Shown piece by piece: positions 37,493 through 48,695 of a stretch of DNA of 64,000 nucleotides. The stretch is from contig JBQCCR010000007.1 in NCBI GenBank assembly GCA_051961995.1, positions 13,139 through 77,138 of the forward strand, given 5' to 3'. Position numbers and translations under genes: made by a program. Every line of letters begins with the position of its first letter. Within the stretch, counting starts at the first letter, position 1. Below the pieces are notes generated by a model, which had not been told where the DNA came from, did not search any database, and was given only the letters and a program-made list of their open reading frames with translations. The stretch is from 66-474 sp051961995. GTDB lineage: Bacteria > Pseudomonadota > Gammaproteobacteria > Xanthomonadales > Rhodanobacteraceae.

Positions 37493-37726
37493 GGCGAAGC
37501 CGGGCGTCCACGCGATGCGTTGCCGCCGGCATCATGGAAGGTGCCTGCTGAAACGTGTCGCGCGGGCCAAGGCCTGCCTCGCGATTCTCCTTGCAGAGCC
37601 GTGAACCGCGTTCCAGCGATTCCGCAGGGCTGTGTTATTCTCAAGCCGTCCGGGATGCGCATCCTGAGCGCGTGAAAGCAGCCCTCCATGGCTGCACTTT
37701 TGGAAGAAGCTACGGGGTTTCGAGTA

Positions 37727-39019
<1,293 letters not shown>

Positions 39020-39249
39020 CTCGCGTCGCCAGCGCAGACGGAAACCTTCTCCGCGGAATCGCTTTGCGTCCGTGATGTTTTGCGGGCAACAAGCTCTTGC
39101 TGTGATCCCGCGTACCGCTGTCTCGTTCGTCAGGTACCAAACGGGATAGCGTTCCTGAACGCCGCGGCTTGATCCGCGCGCGCCGTGCCTCCATCCTGTA
39201 GACGTGAGTCCGGCTGCGTGCCGGCGTGCTTTGTCCATACGGAATCATC

Positions 39250-41778
39250 ATGTCTGCCGAAACTCCCGAACTTCATCCCGCTGGTCTCCTCTCCGACCTG
39301 CCGGTATTGCCGTTGCGCGACGTGGTCGTGTATCCGCACATGGTGATTCCGCTGTTCGTGGGGCGCGAGAAATCCATGAAGGCGCTGGAAGCGGCGATGG
39401 CGGGCAGCCGCCAGATCCTGCTGGTGGCGCAGCAACGCCCGGAGACGGACGATCCGGCGGCCGGCGATCTGTACGACATCGGCACGGTCGCGAGCCTGCT
39501 GCAATTGCTCAAGCTGCCCGACGGCACCGTGAAGGTGCTGGTGGAAGGCCAGTGGCGCGCGCGAACGTCGAAGTTCCACGAGCAGGACAACATGCTGCGC
39601 GCGCTGGTGGAGGCGCTGGAGCCTTCCTATGAGCGCCCGGGTGCGGAGCTGGAAGCCGCCGCACGCATGCTGGTCACGTTGTTCGAGCAGCTGGTGAAGC
39701 AGAGCCGCAAGCTGCCGCCGGAAGTGTTGGCGAGCCTGTCCGGCATCGAAGATCCGTCACGTCTGGCCGACAGCGTGGCCGCACATCTTTCCGTGCGCCT
39801 GGCCGACAAGCAGAAGGCGCTGGAGACGGTGGATGTCGGCGCGCGCATGGAACTGCTGATCGGTCTGGTGGAAGGCGAACTGGATTTGCAGCAGGTCGAG
39901 AAGCGCATTCGTGGCCGCATCAAGTCGCAGATGGAAAAGAGCCAGCGCGAGTACTACCTCAACGAGCAGATGAAGGCCATCCAGAAGGAGCTCGGTGATC
40001 TTGAGGAGGGTGCGAACGAAATTGACGAGTTGTCGAAGAAAATCGACGACTCCGGCATGCCGAAACCGGTGCTGGCGAAAGCCAAGGCGGAATTCAACAA
40101 GCTGAAGATGATGTCGCCGATGTCGGCGGAAGCCACGGTGGTGCGCAACTACCTCGACTGGCTGGTCGGCGTGCCGTGGAAGAAGCGCACCAAGGTGCGC
40201 AAGGATCTGCGCCTCGCGCAGGAAGTACTGGATGCCGATCACTTCGGCCTGGAGAAGGTCAAGGAGCGCATCCTCGAATACCTCGCCGTGCAGCAGCGCG
40301 TGAACAAGATCAAGGGTCCGATCCTGTGTCTGGTCGGTCCACCCGGCGTGGGCAAGACTTCGCTGGGGCGCTCGATCGCGCGCGCAACCAACCGCAAGTT
40401 CGTGCGCCAGAGCCTGGGCGGCGTGCGCGACGAAGCCGAAATCCGCGGTCATCGCCGCACCTACATCGGTTCGCTGCCGGGCCGCATCATCCAGAACATG
40501 GCGAAGGTCGGCACGCGCAATCCGATGTTCATGCTGGACGAAATTGACAAGATGGCCATGGACTTCCGCGGCGATCCTTCAGCGGCGCTGCTGGAAGTGC
40601 TCGATCCCGAACAGAACCACGCCTTCAACGATCATTATCTCGAAGTGGATTTCGACCTGTCCGAGGTGATGTGGATCGCCACGGCCAACTCGATGAACAT
40701 TCCCGGCCCGCTGCTGGACCGCATGGAAGTCATCCGCATCCCCGGCTACACCGAGGACGAGAAAGTCGCGATCGCGACGAAGTACCTGCTCCCCAAGCAG
40801 ATCAAGGCGACCGGTTTGCGTGTCGAGGAGCTCTCGGTTTCGGAATCGGCGCTGCGCGACATCATCCGCTACTACACGCGCGAATCGGGCGTGCGCAACC
40901 TTGAGCGCGAGCTCGCCAAGATCTGCCGCAAGGTGGTGAAGGAATTGACGCTGGCCGAAGACAAGAAAGCCGCGCGCAAGAAAGCGCAGCCGGCGGTTGA
41001 GCAGGGCGAAGGCAAGCCGGCCAAACCCACCAGGACGAAGAAAGCCGTGAAGGTGGATTTCGGCAACCTCGACAAGTATCTGGGGGTGCGCCGGCACAGT
41101 TTCGGCCGCGCCGAGGAACAGAACGAAGTCGGTCTGGTCACGGGTCTGGCCTGGACCCAGGTCGGCGGTGACCTACTCAGCATCGAGGCGACCGTGGTGC
41201 CGGGCAAGGGCAAGCTGATCCTGACCGGCCAACTGGGCGACGTAATGAAGGAATCCATCCACGCCGCGCAATCGGTGGTGCGCGCGCGCTGCGAGCGGCT
41301 CGGCATTGACCCGGAGTTCCACAACAAGTACGACATCCATGTGCACGTGCCGGAGGGCGCCACGCCCAAGGACGGTCCGAGCGCCGGCATCGCGATGTGC
41401 ACCGCGCTGGTGTCCGCGTTGACGAAAGTGCCGGTGCGCTCGGAAGTGGCAATGACCGGCGAGATCACGCTGCGCGGTCGCGTCCTGCCGATCGGCGGCC
41501 TGAAGGAGAAGCTGCTGGCCGCGCATCGCGGCGGCATCACCACCGTGATCATCCCGGAAGAGAACGAAAAGGATCTGGCCGACATTCCGAAGAACATCAC
41601 CGGCGCGTTGAAGATCCATTCGGTGCGCTGGATAGACCAGGTGCTCGATCTCGCGCTGGAGCGTCCGCTTGAACCCACCACGCAGGCGCGCGTCGAGCAA
41701 CAGCCCGGCGCGAGCGACGTGCCACACGACGGCGTGACCGAAACGGCTGACGAGAACTCGCCGGCCAGGCCTCATTAG
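39250..41778 (+). CDS. lon: ATP-dependent protease Lon (La)
   Basis: Hexameric AAA+ serine protease for damaged and regulatory proteins. The ATG at 39250 gives 842 residues (E. coli 784). The N-terminal substrate domain starts LPVLPLRDVVVYPHMVIPLF. Walker A GPPGVGKT is at 363-370, and the AAA part reads GGVRDEAEIRGHRRTYIG. The catalytic dyad is Ser711 in PKDGPSAG and Lys754 in GGLKEKLL. A Lys/Ala/Pro-rich insert of about 30 residues (KKAARKKAQPAVEQGEGKPA and following) lies between the AAA and protease domains and, with an extended tail, accounts for the extra length. It stands between clpX and hupB. Confidence 0.97.
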   Translation: MSAETPELHPAGLLSDLPVLPLRDVVVYPHMVIPLFVGREKSMKALEAAMAGSRQILLVAQQRPETDDPAAGDLYDIGTVASLLQLLKLPDGTVKVLVEGQWRARTSKFHEQDNMLRALVEALEPSYERPGAELEAAARMLVTLFEQLVKQSRKLPPEVLASLSGIEDPSRLADSVAAHLSVRLADKQKALETVDVGARMELLIGLVEGELDLQQVEKRIRGRIKSQMEKSQREYYLNEQMKAIQKELGDLEEGANEIDELSKKIDDSGMPKPVLAKAKAEFNKLKMMSPMSAEATVVRNYLDWLVGVPWKKRTKVRKDLRLAQEVLDADHFGLEKVKERILEYLAVQQRVNKIKGPILCLVGPPGVGKTSLGRSIARATNRKFVRQSLGGVRDEAEIRGHRRTYIGSLPGRIIQNMAKVGTRNPMFMLDEIDKMAMDFRGDPSAALLEVLDPEQNHAFNDHYLEVDFDLSEVMWIATANSMNIPGPLLDRMEVIRIPGYTEDEKVAIATKYLLPKQIKATGLRVEELSVSESALRDIIRYYTRESGVRNLERELAKICRKVVKELTLAEDKKAARKKAQPAVEQGEGKPAKPTRTKKAVKVDFGNLDKYLGVRRHSFGRAEEQNEVGLVTGLAWTQVGGDLLSIEATVVPGKGKLILTGQLGDVMKESIHAAQSVVRARCERLGIDPEFHNKYDIHVHVPEGATPKDGPSAGIAMCTALVSALTKVPVRSEVAMTGEITLRGRVLPIGGLKEKLLAAHRGGITTVIIPEENEKDLADIPKNITGALKIHSVRWIDQVLDLALERPLEPTTQARVEQQPGASDVPHDGVTETADENSPARPH

Positions 41779-42224
41779 TTTTACGACCGTTCCGTGGTCG
41801 CTGTACAAGGCCGGCCTCGCGTGTGATCGCGGCCGGCGCCGAGAGACCGGAGGCGAAACGTGTCCTGCGTTCGTTCCCGAAAGTCCGGTCGCCGCATCAA
41901 GCGCATACGCGCGCATGCTGCGGCAAACTCTTTCGCGGTGGAGAACTTCGCATTCGGCTGCTTCTCGGCACGCCGCGTGCTAGCGCAAACCGGTTTTTTC
42001 AGCAAGCCGGTGAACCGCTGAAATCCGCATCCTGCCTTTATTGCGCGGCTTTGAGGGCACTGGTATAAAGGCCCGGCCGCGAATCGCGCGAAGCAACATC
42101 GCGCATCGCGGGGAGCGCAGCGCATCCCGATGGGGGCCCGACGCCGGTGTAGAAGGATGCGCTCCGTTGAACCGAATCAACCGAACATTTCGCGGGCCGC
42201 TCGCCATCCAATGAGGGAGTCTCC
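41779..42224 (+). other. lon-hupB intergenic region with structured hupB leader
   Basis: This 446-bp stretch holds no credible gene. It starts with a GC-rich dyad (GCCGGCC at 41812 with GGCCGGC near 41833) that may end lon. The hupB promoter lies at 42041-42069. The leader of about 150 nt contains a 9-bp perfect inverted repeat, AGCGCATCC (42119-42127) with GGATGCGCT (42155-42163). Confidence 0.5.
42041..42069 (+). promoter_or_regulatory. Predicted sigma70 promoter of hupB
   Basis: TTGCGC at 42041-42046 and TATAAA at 42064-42069 with an ideal 17-bp spacer. The predicted start near 42076 leaves a leader of about 150 nt before the HU gene. Confidence 0.55.
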
Positions 42225-42497
42225 ATGAACAAAGCAGAATTGGTCAACGCCATCGCCGACAGCGCCAACCTGTCCAAGGCCGACGCTGGTCGTGCGCTCG
42301 ATGCCACCACCGAGATCATCAAGAAGGCGCTGAAGAAGGGCGACGACGTGTCGCTGGTCGGCTTCGGCACCTTCGTGGTACGCAAGCGCTCGGCGCGCAC
42401 CGGCCGCAATCCGCGCACCGGCGAGAACATCAAGATCAAGGCGTCCAAGGTTCCGGCGTTCAAGGCCGGCAAGGCGCTCAAGGATGCGCTGAACTGA
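42225..42497 (+). CDS. hupB: DNA-binding protein HU-beta
   Basis: Small abundant histone-like protein that bends DNA. The 90 residues MNKAELVNAIADSANLSKAD... match the HU family; the flexible DNA arm is FVVRKRSARTGRNPRTGENI with the intercalating Pro in RNPRTG. It follows lon and has its own promoter and terminator. The ribosome site is GAGGGAG just before the ATG. Confidence 0.98.
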   Translation: MNKAELVNAIADSANLSKADAGRALDATTEIIKKALKKGDDVSLVGFGTFVVRKRSARTGRNPRTGENIKIKASKVPAFKAGKALKDALN

Positions 42498-42540
42498 TTT
42501 GCCGAACCGCGCGCCGCGCTGGCGCGTTCGGTGCGTTCCT

Positions 42541-42577
42541 CACGGCCGATGCCAAAAGCATCGGCCGTGGTATTTTT
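42541..42577 (+). terminator. Rho-independent terminator of hupB
   Basis: A 12-bp perfect stem CACGGCCGATGC (42541-42552) with GCATCGGCCGTG (42558-42569), loop CAAAA, and a T-run at 42573-42577. Confidence 0.95.
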
Positions 42578-42672
42578 GGATGTCTGTCGCGAGTCGCTAT
42601 ATCTCTTGTCCTCTCACGCAAATGGGAGGTGGGAGTGATAATCGCTCTGCGCGATGGCTTATTGATTGAAGT

Positions 42673-42747
42673 GGGTGCTTAGCTCAGCGGTAGAGCGTCT
42701 CCTTTACACGGAGAGGGTCGGGGGTTCGATCCCCTCAGCACCCACCA
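42673..42747 (+). tRNA. tRNA-Val (anticodon TAC)
   Basis: Acceptor GGGTGCT pairs with AGCACCC, with discriminator A and encoded CCA at 42745-42747. The anticodon arm TCTCCTTTACACGGAGA gives TAC. It stands between hupB and ppiD, as in related genomes. Confidence 0.97.
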
Positions 42748-42965
42748 TTTCGCAACATCCATGGCTGCGCCTCCCCAGTGCGACCGTCGGTGACCGCTGC
42801 CCTTTGAAGCTCTTCATTGGCAGAGCATTTGCGACTCGAAGAGCGTCCGGAAGCCGGGCATCCACGGGCCGCACTCTTCAATGAGCCGCTCCGATGCGAT
42901 GGAAGCTTCCGTGTGGCGCTTGCCCTATAATCGCAGGCTTGCCCTTGCAACCCGTGTGACTTCCC

Positions 42966-44879
42966 ATGCTGCAAACCTTGCGCGACAAACTCGGCGGCTG
43001 GCCGGCGAAGATCATCTTCGGCTTGATGGTGTTCGTATTCTCATTCTTTGGCATCGAGGGTTATTTCCAGGCGCAAAACGAGACCTGGGTCGCCAAGGTG
43101 GATGGGCACGAGATCTCGCAACAGGATTTCACCAATGCGCTGAATAACGCGCGCCAGCAGCAATTGGCGCAGCCGGGTAATACGGTGGATGCCGCCGAGC
43201 TCGACAAACCGGCATTCAAGCAGAAGGTGCTGGACCAATTGATCAATCGGCAGTTGCTGCTGAACCTCAACGACAAGCTCGGCGTGGCGGTGCCTGATTC
43301 CGAGATACGTGCGCAGATCGCGCAGGTGCCGCAGTTCCAGGTGGACGGCCGTTTCAATGCCGACGCGTACCTTGCCACCCTGGCAGCCAGCAACAAGACT
43401 CCGCAGCAATACCAGGACGAGGTGCGCGCTGATCTGGCGCCCAGTCAGCTCGCCGCGCCCGTTGCCAACACCGCGTTCGCCACCAATGCGGAAGTGGATG
43501 CCTATCTGAAACTGCGCATGCAGACGCGCGATTTCCATTACGTCGAGCTGGCCGAGCCCACCCCACCGGACACGCAAGTCAGCGACGCCGACATCGCTGC
43601 CTGGTACAAGTCGCATACCGGGGATTTCATGACGCCCGAGCAGGTGTCAGTGCACTACGTCGAACTGGATGCCGCCAACATGAAGGTGGACGCGGCTACC
43701 GACGAGGCCTCGTTGAAGGAGCGCTATGAGAAGGAGAAATCGCGCTTCACCCTGCCCGAACAGCGTGAGGCCGCGCACATCCTGATCAAGGTCCCGCCGA
43801 ATGCCACGCCAGCGCAGCAGAAGGCCGCGCTCGCCCAGGCGGAAAAGATCGACAAGCTCGCCAAGGCTCCCGGCGCCGATTTCGCCAAGCTCGCGCAGGA
43901 GTACTCCGACGATCTGGGTTCGAAGAACCAGGGCGGCGATCTGGGCTGGCTGCAGAAGGGCGACACCGATGCGGCTTTCGAGAACGCGTTGTTCTCGATG
44001 CAGAAGGGTCAGATTTCGGATCCGGTGTTGTCACCCGAGGGTTATCACATCATCGACCTGAAGGACGTTCGCGCCGGTCAGGTGAAACCGTTCTCCGATG
44101 TGCGTGATCAACTCACCGCCGAGGCGCAGAAGGAAGCGCGCGAGGGCCAGTACAGCGATATTGCCGGCAAGCTCACCGACCTGTCCTATCAGGATCCGAC
44201 ATCGCTGGACCCGGCTGCCAAGGCATTGGGGCTGACGGTGCAGACCACGCCGTTGTTCTCTCGCGAGGGCGGCAGCAGCGGCATCGCGGCCAACAAGGCG
44301 GTGGTCAAGGCGGCGTTTTCCGATCAGGTGCTCACGCAAGGCGACAGTTCCGATCCGATTGATCTCGGTCCCAACCACATCGTGATTGTCCACATCGCCG
44401 ACCATCAGCCGGCCAAGCCGAAACCGCTGTCCGAAGTGAGCGACGCCATCCGCAAGGACATTCTGCAGGCGCGCGCCGAAGCCGCTGCCAAGCAGCAGGC
44501 TGACACGCTGTTTGCGAAGTTGCAGAAGGGCGGCAACCTGGACGGCGTGGCGAAATCCGCCGGCGCGGAGGTGAAGCAGGCGAGCACGGTCGCGCGCGAT
44601 TCCAAGGCTTACGACCCGCAGCTGCTGAAGGCGGTGTTCAGCATGCCGCAACCGGCCGGGAACAAGCCCACGCAGAACCTGGTCCCGCTTTCGCAAGGCC
44701 GCTATGCATTGGTGGTGCTGGATTCCGTGCATCCGGGCGAAGTGGCGAATGTTCCCAGGCAGGAGCGGGACATCCTGCGCGAGCAGATGGCGCAGGTCAT
44801 CGGTGCGCAGGATATTGACGGCCTGCTCACCGCGCTGCGGTCGCACGCCAAGATCGAAACCGCGCCGGATCGGATGTAG
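42966..44879 (+). CDS. ppiD: Periplasmic folding chaperone/peptidyl-prolyl isomerase PpiD
   Basis: Inner-membrane-anchored chaperone that meets proteins leaving the Sec translocon. The 637 residues begin with an N-terminal anchor (residues ~14-32, AKIIFGLMVFVFSFFGIEG), followed by a SurA-like N-terminal domain, a PPIC parvulin domain (AAHILIKV ... YSDDLGSKNQGGDLGWLQKG ... VLSPEGYHIIDL) and a C-terminal region. Length agrees with E. coli PpiD (623). A perfect TATAAT (42926-42931) stands 34 bp before the ATG, although I saw no good -35. The gene is convergent with fabI. Confidence 0.93.
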   Translation: MLQTLRDKLGGWPAKIIFGLMVFVFSFFGIEGYFQAQNETWVAKVDGHEISQQDFTNALNNARQQQLAQPGNTVDAAELDKPAFKQKVLDQLINRQLLLNLNDKLGVAVPDSEIRAQIAQVPQFQVDGRFNADAYLATLAASNKTPQQYQDEVRADLAPSQLAAPVANTAFATNAEVDAYLKLRMQTRDFHYVELAEPTPPDTQVSDADIAAWYKSHTGDFMTPEQVSVHYVELDAANMKVDAATDEASLKERYEKEKSRFTLPEQREAAHILIKVPPNATPAQQKAALAQAEKIDKLAKAPGADFAKLAQEYSDDLGSKNQGGDLGWLQKGDTDAAFENALFSMQKGQISDPVLSPEGYHIIDLKDVRAGQVKPFSDVRDQLTAEAQKEAREGQYSDIAGKLTDLSYQDPTSLDPAAKALGLTVQTTPLFSREGGSSGIAANKAVVKAAFSDQVLTQGDSSDPIDLGPNHIVIVHIADHQPAKPKPLSEVSDAIRKDILQARAEAAAKQQADTLFAKLQKGGNLDGVAKSAGAEVKQASTVARDSKAYDPQLLKAVFSMPQPAGNKPTQNLVPLSQGRYALVVLDSVHPGEVANVPRQERDILREQMAQVIGAQDIDGLLTALRSHAKIETAPDRM

Positions 44880-44935
44880 GGCGGGTTTTCAACCTGCCTC
44901 GAAACGCGAGGTGGCAGGCCGGGCTCGCCTTGCGG

Positions 44936-45730
44936 CTACTCGCCCAATTCCAGCCCCGCCATCCCGAGCGTGTTGTAGCCGGCATCCACGTAGGTGACTT
45001 CGCCGGTGATGCCGGAAGCCAGATCCGAGCACAGGAACGCGGCGGCGTTGCCGACTTCGTCAATGGTCACGCTGCGGCGCAGCGGCGCAACGTGTTCGAC
45101 ATGTTCCAGCATCTTGCGGAATCCGCTGATGCCGGCCGCGGCCAGAGTCTTGATCGGACCGGCGGAGATCGCATTCACGCGCGTGCCCTCCGGGCCGAGG
45201 TTGTAGGCGAGGTAACGCACATTGGCTTCGAGGCTCGCCTTGGCCAGACCCATCACGTTGTAGCTGGCGAGCGCGCGTTCCGCGCCCAGATAGCTGAGCG
45301 TCAGGATCGCGCCGGCGCGGCCCTGCATCATCGGACGCGCGGCTTTGGCCAGGGCAGCGAGGCTGTAACTGGAGATGTCGTGAGCGATCCTGAAATTTTC
45401 GCGGGTCAATCCCTGCAGGTATTCGCCTGCCAGCGCTTCGCGCGGTGCGAAGCCGATCGAGTGGATCAGGATATCCAGTCCATCCCAGTGCTTGCCGAGG
45501 TTTTCGAACAGTGCCTCGATGTCGGAATCGCGTGAGACATCGCATGGCAGCACGATGTTGGAACCGAAAGTCGTTGCGGCTTCGTCGACCCGGCCCTTCA
45601 GTTTCTCGTCCACATAGGTAAAGGCCAGTTGCGCGCCTTCGCGGTGCATCGCATTTGCGATACCCCAGGCGATCGAACGGTTGCTGAGGATGCCGGTGAT
45701 CAGAGCGCGCTTGCCGTGCAGGAAACCCAT
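44936..45730 (-). CDS. fabI: Enoyl-ACP reductase FabI (NADH)
   Basis: Catalyses the last reduction of each fatty-acid elongation cycle. The 264 residues start MGFLHGKRALITGILSNRSI, with the altered FabI nucleotide loop (GILSNRSIAWG) instead of the usual GXXXGXG. The catalytic Tyr-X6-Lys is in ASYNVMGLAKASLEAN, preceded by the FabI-specific TLSYLGAERA. The substrate loop AISAGPIKTLAAAGI is intact. The gap to ppiD (56 bp) holds an imperfect hairpin (CCTGCC...GGCAGG) that may stop both genes. Confidence 0.97.
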   Translation of the reverse strand: MGFLHGKRALITGILSNRSIAWGIANAMHREGAQLAFTYVDEKLKGRVDEAATTFGSNIVLPCDVSRDSDIEALFENLGKHWDGLDILIHSIGFAPREALAGEYLQGLTRENFRIAHDISSYSLAALAKAARPMMQGRAGAILTLSYLGAERALASYNVMGLAKASLEANVRYLAYNLGPEGTRVNAISAGPIKTLAAAGISGFRKMLEHVEHVAPLRRSVTIDEVGNAAAFLCSDLASGITGEVTYVDAGYNTLGMAGLELGE

Positions 45731-45841
45731 GTCTCACTCCATTCGAAGGGGCCCGATCCGGGCATCAGGCGCGCAATTGTAAGGCAAGCCGGGAAAGCCC
45801 CGGGCGCATGTTGTGTCGCCGGGTAGGCTCGGCAGGGATTC

Positions 45842-47017
45842 TCAAGGCGGGGTAAGGCGCAGCGTCTGCCCCGGGCGCACATCGCCGTCGGCAGCCAGTC
45901 CGTTCCATTTGCGCAGCGAACCCGCATCAAGATGGAAGCGCTGGGCGATGCTCAGCAGCGACTCGCCGCGTTGCACTTTGTGCCGGGCGATCCTTCGATG
46001 GGCATGGTGTTTCGGTGTATCCGCCTCGCGCGTTCTGGCGGAAACCAGCAGATCCGCTGCATCGGTCCCGATGGCGGCAAGCAGATCGTCGGCCTGGCTT
46101 TGCGGCAGCAGCAGGTGATGCGGCGCGTCCGCGGGCATCCGTGCTCCGCGGTAGCCGGGATTCAACGCGCGCAGCTTCGCGAGCGGGATTTGCGCGAGCT
46201 TCGCCGCGTTCGCGAGATCGGCCGCTTGCGGCAGTTGCACCAGCGCGAGTTGCTGATCGCCATCAGTCTTTGGCAATTCCACGTTGAAGCGCGCAGGATC
46301 GCGAATGATGCAGGCCATCGCCAGCAGCTTGGCGAGATGGTTGTTGGTGGTCGAACCCACGGGGAGTTTCACCGGCTGATCGGTAGCGGGTTGGCCGCGG
46401 CCATCCAGCAGGCTCAACATCCTGTATTCGCCGGTGTTGAAGGCCATGTCCACCAGCCGCCAGTCGTGCAGGTCCGCGTGGAAGGTGTTGAGCATCTTCA
46501 TCACGGCAGCGGTGGAGGCGGCGGGATCCAGCCGCCCGTCGTAGCGGCGGGTGACGGTCAGGCCGAACGCGCGCGCGGTTTGCGGCATGATCTGCCACAT
46601 CCCGGCCGGATCGCCGTTGCGGCCGGGTTCGCCGGGTTCATAGCCGCTCTCGATCATCGGCAGCAGCACAAATTCGCCCGGAACCTCCGCGCGCTGCGCG
46701 ACGTCCTGTACGTACAGCAGCAGCGGCAACGCGGCTTGCAACTGCGCCTCGAAACGTGCCGGATTGCCGGTGAAACGACGCGTCCAGGTTTCCGCGCGTG
46801 GATCGAGATTGCAATCGTCCATTGCGAAACTGGCGCGCAACCGCGACCAGGAATCCGACGGTGGTACAGGCGGCGGCAGGGGTGCGATCTGCAGCACCGG
46901 AGCCGGCGGCGCCGCGACGGCGACCGACGGCGGTGGTGCCTGCCGCGCAGGCTGCTCGGCGCAGGCCGCGAGCATGCATACAAAGCTTGCAGCCAACACC
47001 CGCTTCAGCGTCTTCAT
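45842..47017 (-). CDS. MltD-type membrane-bound lytic murein transglycosylase
   Basis: Lipoprotein that cleaves peptidoglycan glycan strands. The ATG at 47017 gives 391 residues. The signal has a lipobox (FVCMLAAC, Cys19), and a Pro/Ala-rich linker follows. The SLT domain has the catalytic Glu in LLPMIESGYEP and the family stretch GDPAGMWQIMPQTARAFGL. A single C-terminal LysM domain (HKVQRGESLLSIAQRFHLD) binds peptidoglycan; E. coli MltD has more LysM repeats. The start overlaps the gloB stop by 4 bp, an arrangement also seen as gloB-mltD in enterics. Confidence 0.9.
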   Translation of the reverse strand: MKTLKRVLAASFVCMLAACAEQPARQAPPPSVAVAAPPAPVLQIAPLPPPVPPSDSWSRLRASFAMDDCNLDPRAETWTRRFTGNPARFEAQLQAALPLLLYVQDVAQRAEVPGEFVLLPMIESGYEPGEPGRNGDPAGMWQIMPQTARAFGLTVTRRYDGRLDPAASTAAVMKMLNTFHADLHDWRLVDMAFNTGEYRMLSLLDGRGQPATDQPVKLPVGSTTNNHLAKLLAMACIIRDPARFNVELPKTDGDQQLALVQLPQAADLANAAKLAQIPLAKLRALNPGYRGARMPADAPHHLLLPQSQADDLLAAIGTDAADLLVSARTREADTPKHHAHRRIARHKVQRGESLLSIAQRFHLDAGSLRKWNGLAADGDVRPGQTLRLTPP

Positions 47018-47805
47018 GCGCGGAATCCGTCCTTGGCTGCGCGCAACGCGGCGAAGCGCGCCACCCGATCCGAAAGCCAGGCGCCTTCTGTCAGCAATTC
47101 CGGCGGCGCGGCCATCGCATCCACGCCCAGAACGTCCACTCTCAAGAAAGGATTCGCGGCACGCTCGTCCACCAGCAGCGAGGGCAGGGTGGGTTCGCCC
47201 GCGTCGCGCAACGTGCGTGCCTGTTGCTGACGCATGCGCAAGGCTTCGTTGTGCGGCTCGATGCGTTGCGCGAACGCCGCATTGGCCAGGGTGTATTCGT
47301 GGCCGCAGCAAACGCGGGTGTCTTCGGGCAGGCTGGCCAGCCGATCGAGTGAGCTGAGCATCTGCGCCGGCGTGCCTTCGAACAGCCGCCCGCAGCCGAG
47401 GCTGAACAGGGTGTCTCCGCAGAACAGCAAACTTTCGCCGTGGTAAGCGACGTGCGTGCGGGTGTGGCCCGGCACCGCGATCACCTCGAACTGCGCCGCG
47501 GGTGATTCGATCGCGATGCGCTCGCCATCGTGCACGCGTCGGTGCGCGTGCGGAATGCGATCATCTTCCGGTGCGTACACGCGCGCATCGGGAAAGCGCG
47601 CCAGCAATTCGCCGGTGCCGCCGATATGATCGGGATGATGGTGGGTCAGCAGGATCGCGGTGAGTGTGAGTCCCTGCGCCGCCAAGGCCTCGAGCACCGG
47701 AGCCGCTTCGCCGGGATCAACCGCCAAGGCGGTTGCGAGCCCGGGGTCGGCGAGCAGCCAGATGTAATTATCGGCCAGTGCAGGCAGGGGGCTCAGCCTC
47801 AACAT
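47014..47805 (-). CDS. gloB: Hydroxyacylglutathione hydrolase (glyoxalase II)
   Basis: Hydrolyses S-lactoylglutathione to lactate and glutathione in methylglyoxal detoxification. The ATG at 47805 gives 263 residues starting MLRLSPLPALADNYIWLL. The dinuclear metal motif is LTHHHPDHIGG. Other metal ligands are in VPGHTRTHVAY and FCGDTLFSLGCGRLFEGT, and CGHEYTLANAAFA binds glutathione in the family. It shares an mRNA with mltD and is divergent from the methyltransferase gene. Confidence 0.95.
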   Translation of the reverse strand: MLRLSPLPALADNYIWLLADPGLATALAVDPGEAAPVLEALAAQGLTLTAILLTHHHPDHIGGTGELLARFPDARVYAPEDDRIPHAHRRVHDGERIAIESPAAQFEVIAVPGHTRTHVAYHGESLLFCGDTLFSLGCGRLFEGTPAQMLSSLDRLASLPEDTRVCCGHEYTLANAAFAQRIEPHNEALRMRQQQARTLRDAGEPTLPSLLVDERAANPFLRVDVLGVDAMAAPPELLTEGAWLSDRVARFAALRAAKDGFRA

Positions 47806-47993
47806 GCAAATCCTTGGCGGGCCCATGCCATGGAGGCTTCTGGGCGGAACCCCGACTGTATCAGCGGTTTTTTCAGGCGAAGTTAGCGAGCTGTTAACGT
47901 TTGCCTCGCAATCCCGGACAATGGGCACATGAACGCGAACCTCGCGCGCGGCACCCACCTCGAACGAACGCGACCAATGGTCTCCAACCCCTG

Positions 47994-48695
47994 ATGCAGG
48001 AGCACATTTCCACGTTGCCGGCAGAGCCCGCGATGACTGCATTGACGGTCGAGACGGCGGCTGAATGCTTGTCGCTCGTGGGCGCAGGACTGACCGGCAC
48101 CCACGCCTTGTTGCTGGATGCCGCTGGGGGCCCCATCCCGCAACTTTCCGGAATTGGACGCTGGACCGTACTGCGGCTGGCGGACGCGGCGCAGCTTGAC
48201 GGTCCGTTGCGAGCCGAAATGGATGCCCTGCCATTTGCGGATGGCAGTTTCAGCCTGGTACTGATCCGGCACCTGGGCGGTGCCGGTGCGCCGGTGGAGG
48301 CGCTCGCGGCGGAGGCGGTACGCGTGCTGGCGTCGCACGGGCTGCTGCTGGCGATCGAATTCCATCCGCTGTCGTTGTGGCGAGGCTGGCTCAAGCGCCG
48401 CATACGGCGCGGCGAAGATGCGCTGCTTGCGATTGCGCCACGGCGCTGGGAAGCCGCCCTGCGCGCAAACGGGGCGGTGGTGCAGGCGGTGCTGCGGTGC
48501 GGCGCGCCCTGGCCACGTGGCAAAGGCGCCCGTGGCTTGCCGCGTTGGAGCGGCGAACTCGCCGGCGCGGTGTATCTGCTGAAAGCGCGCAAGCGCGATC
48601 AAGGCGCTGTCGTGCGCCGGCTCGGGCACAAACGCACGCGCGCGTCGCGCGAGCAGGTGCCGTGGGCTCCGGGTGCGCAGAGGACCAAGGCATGA
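47994..48695 (+). CDS. YafS-like class I SAM-dependent methyltransferase
   Basis: A 233-residue protein (ATG at 47994) with the remains of a class I methyltransferase fold: a motif-like DALPFADGSFSLVLIRHLG in the middle and EAVRVLASHGLLLAIEF after it. The glycine-rich motif I is weak. Its place between gloB (divergent) and rnhA matches E. coli yafS. The basic C-terminal tail (LGHKRTRASREQVPWAPGAQ) is long. ATG at 48033 is another start. The stop overlaps rnhA by 4 bp. The substrate is unknown. Confidence 0.7.
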   Translation: MQEHISTLPAEPAMTALTVETAAECLSLVGAGLTGTHALLLDAAGGPIPQLSGIGRWTVLRLADAAQLDGPLRAEMDALPFADGSFSLVLIRHLGGAGAPVEALAAEAVRVLASHGLLLAIEFHPLSLWRGWLKRRIRRGEDALLAIAPRRWEAALRANGAVVQAVLRCGAPWPRGKGARGLPRWSGELAGAVYLLKARKRDQGAVVRRLGHKRTRASREQVPWAPGAQRTKA

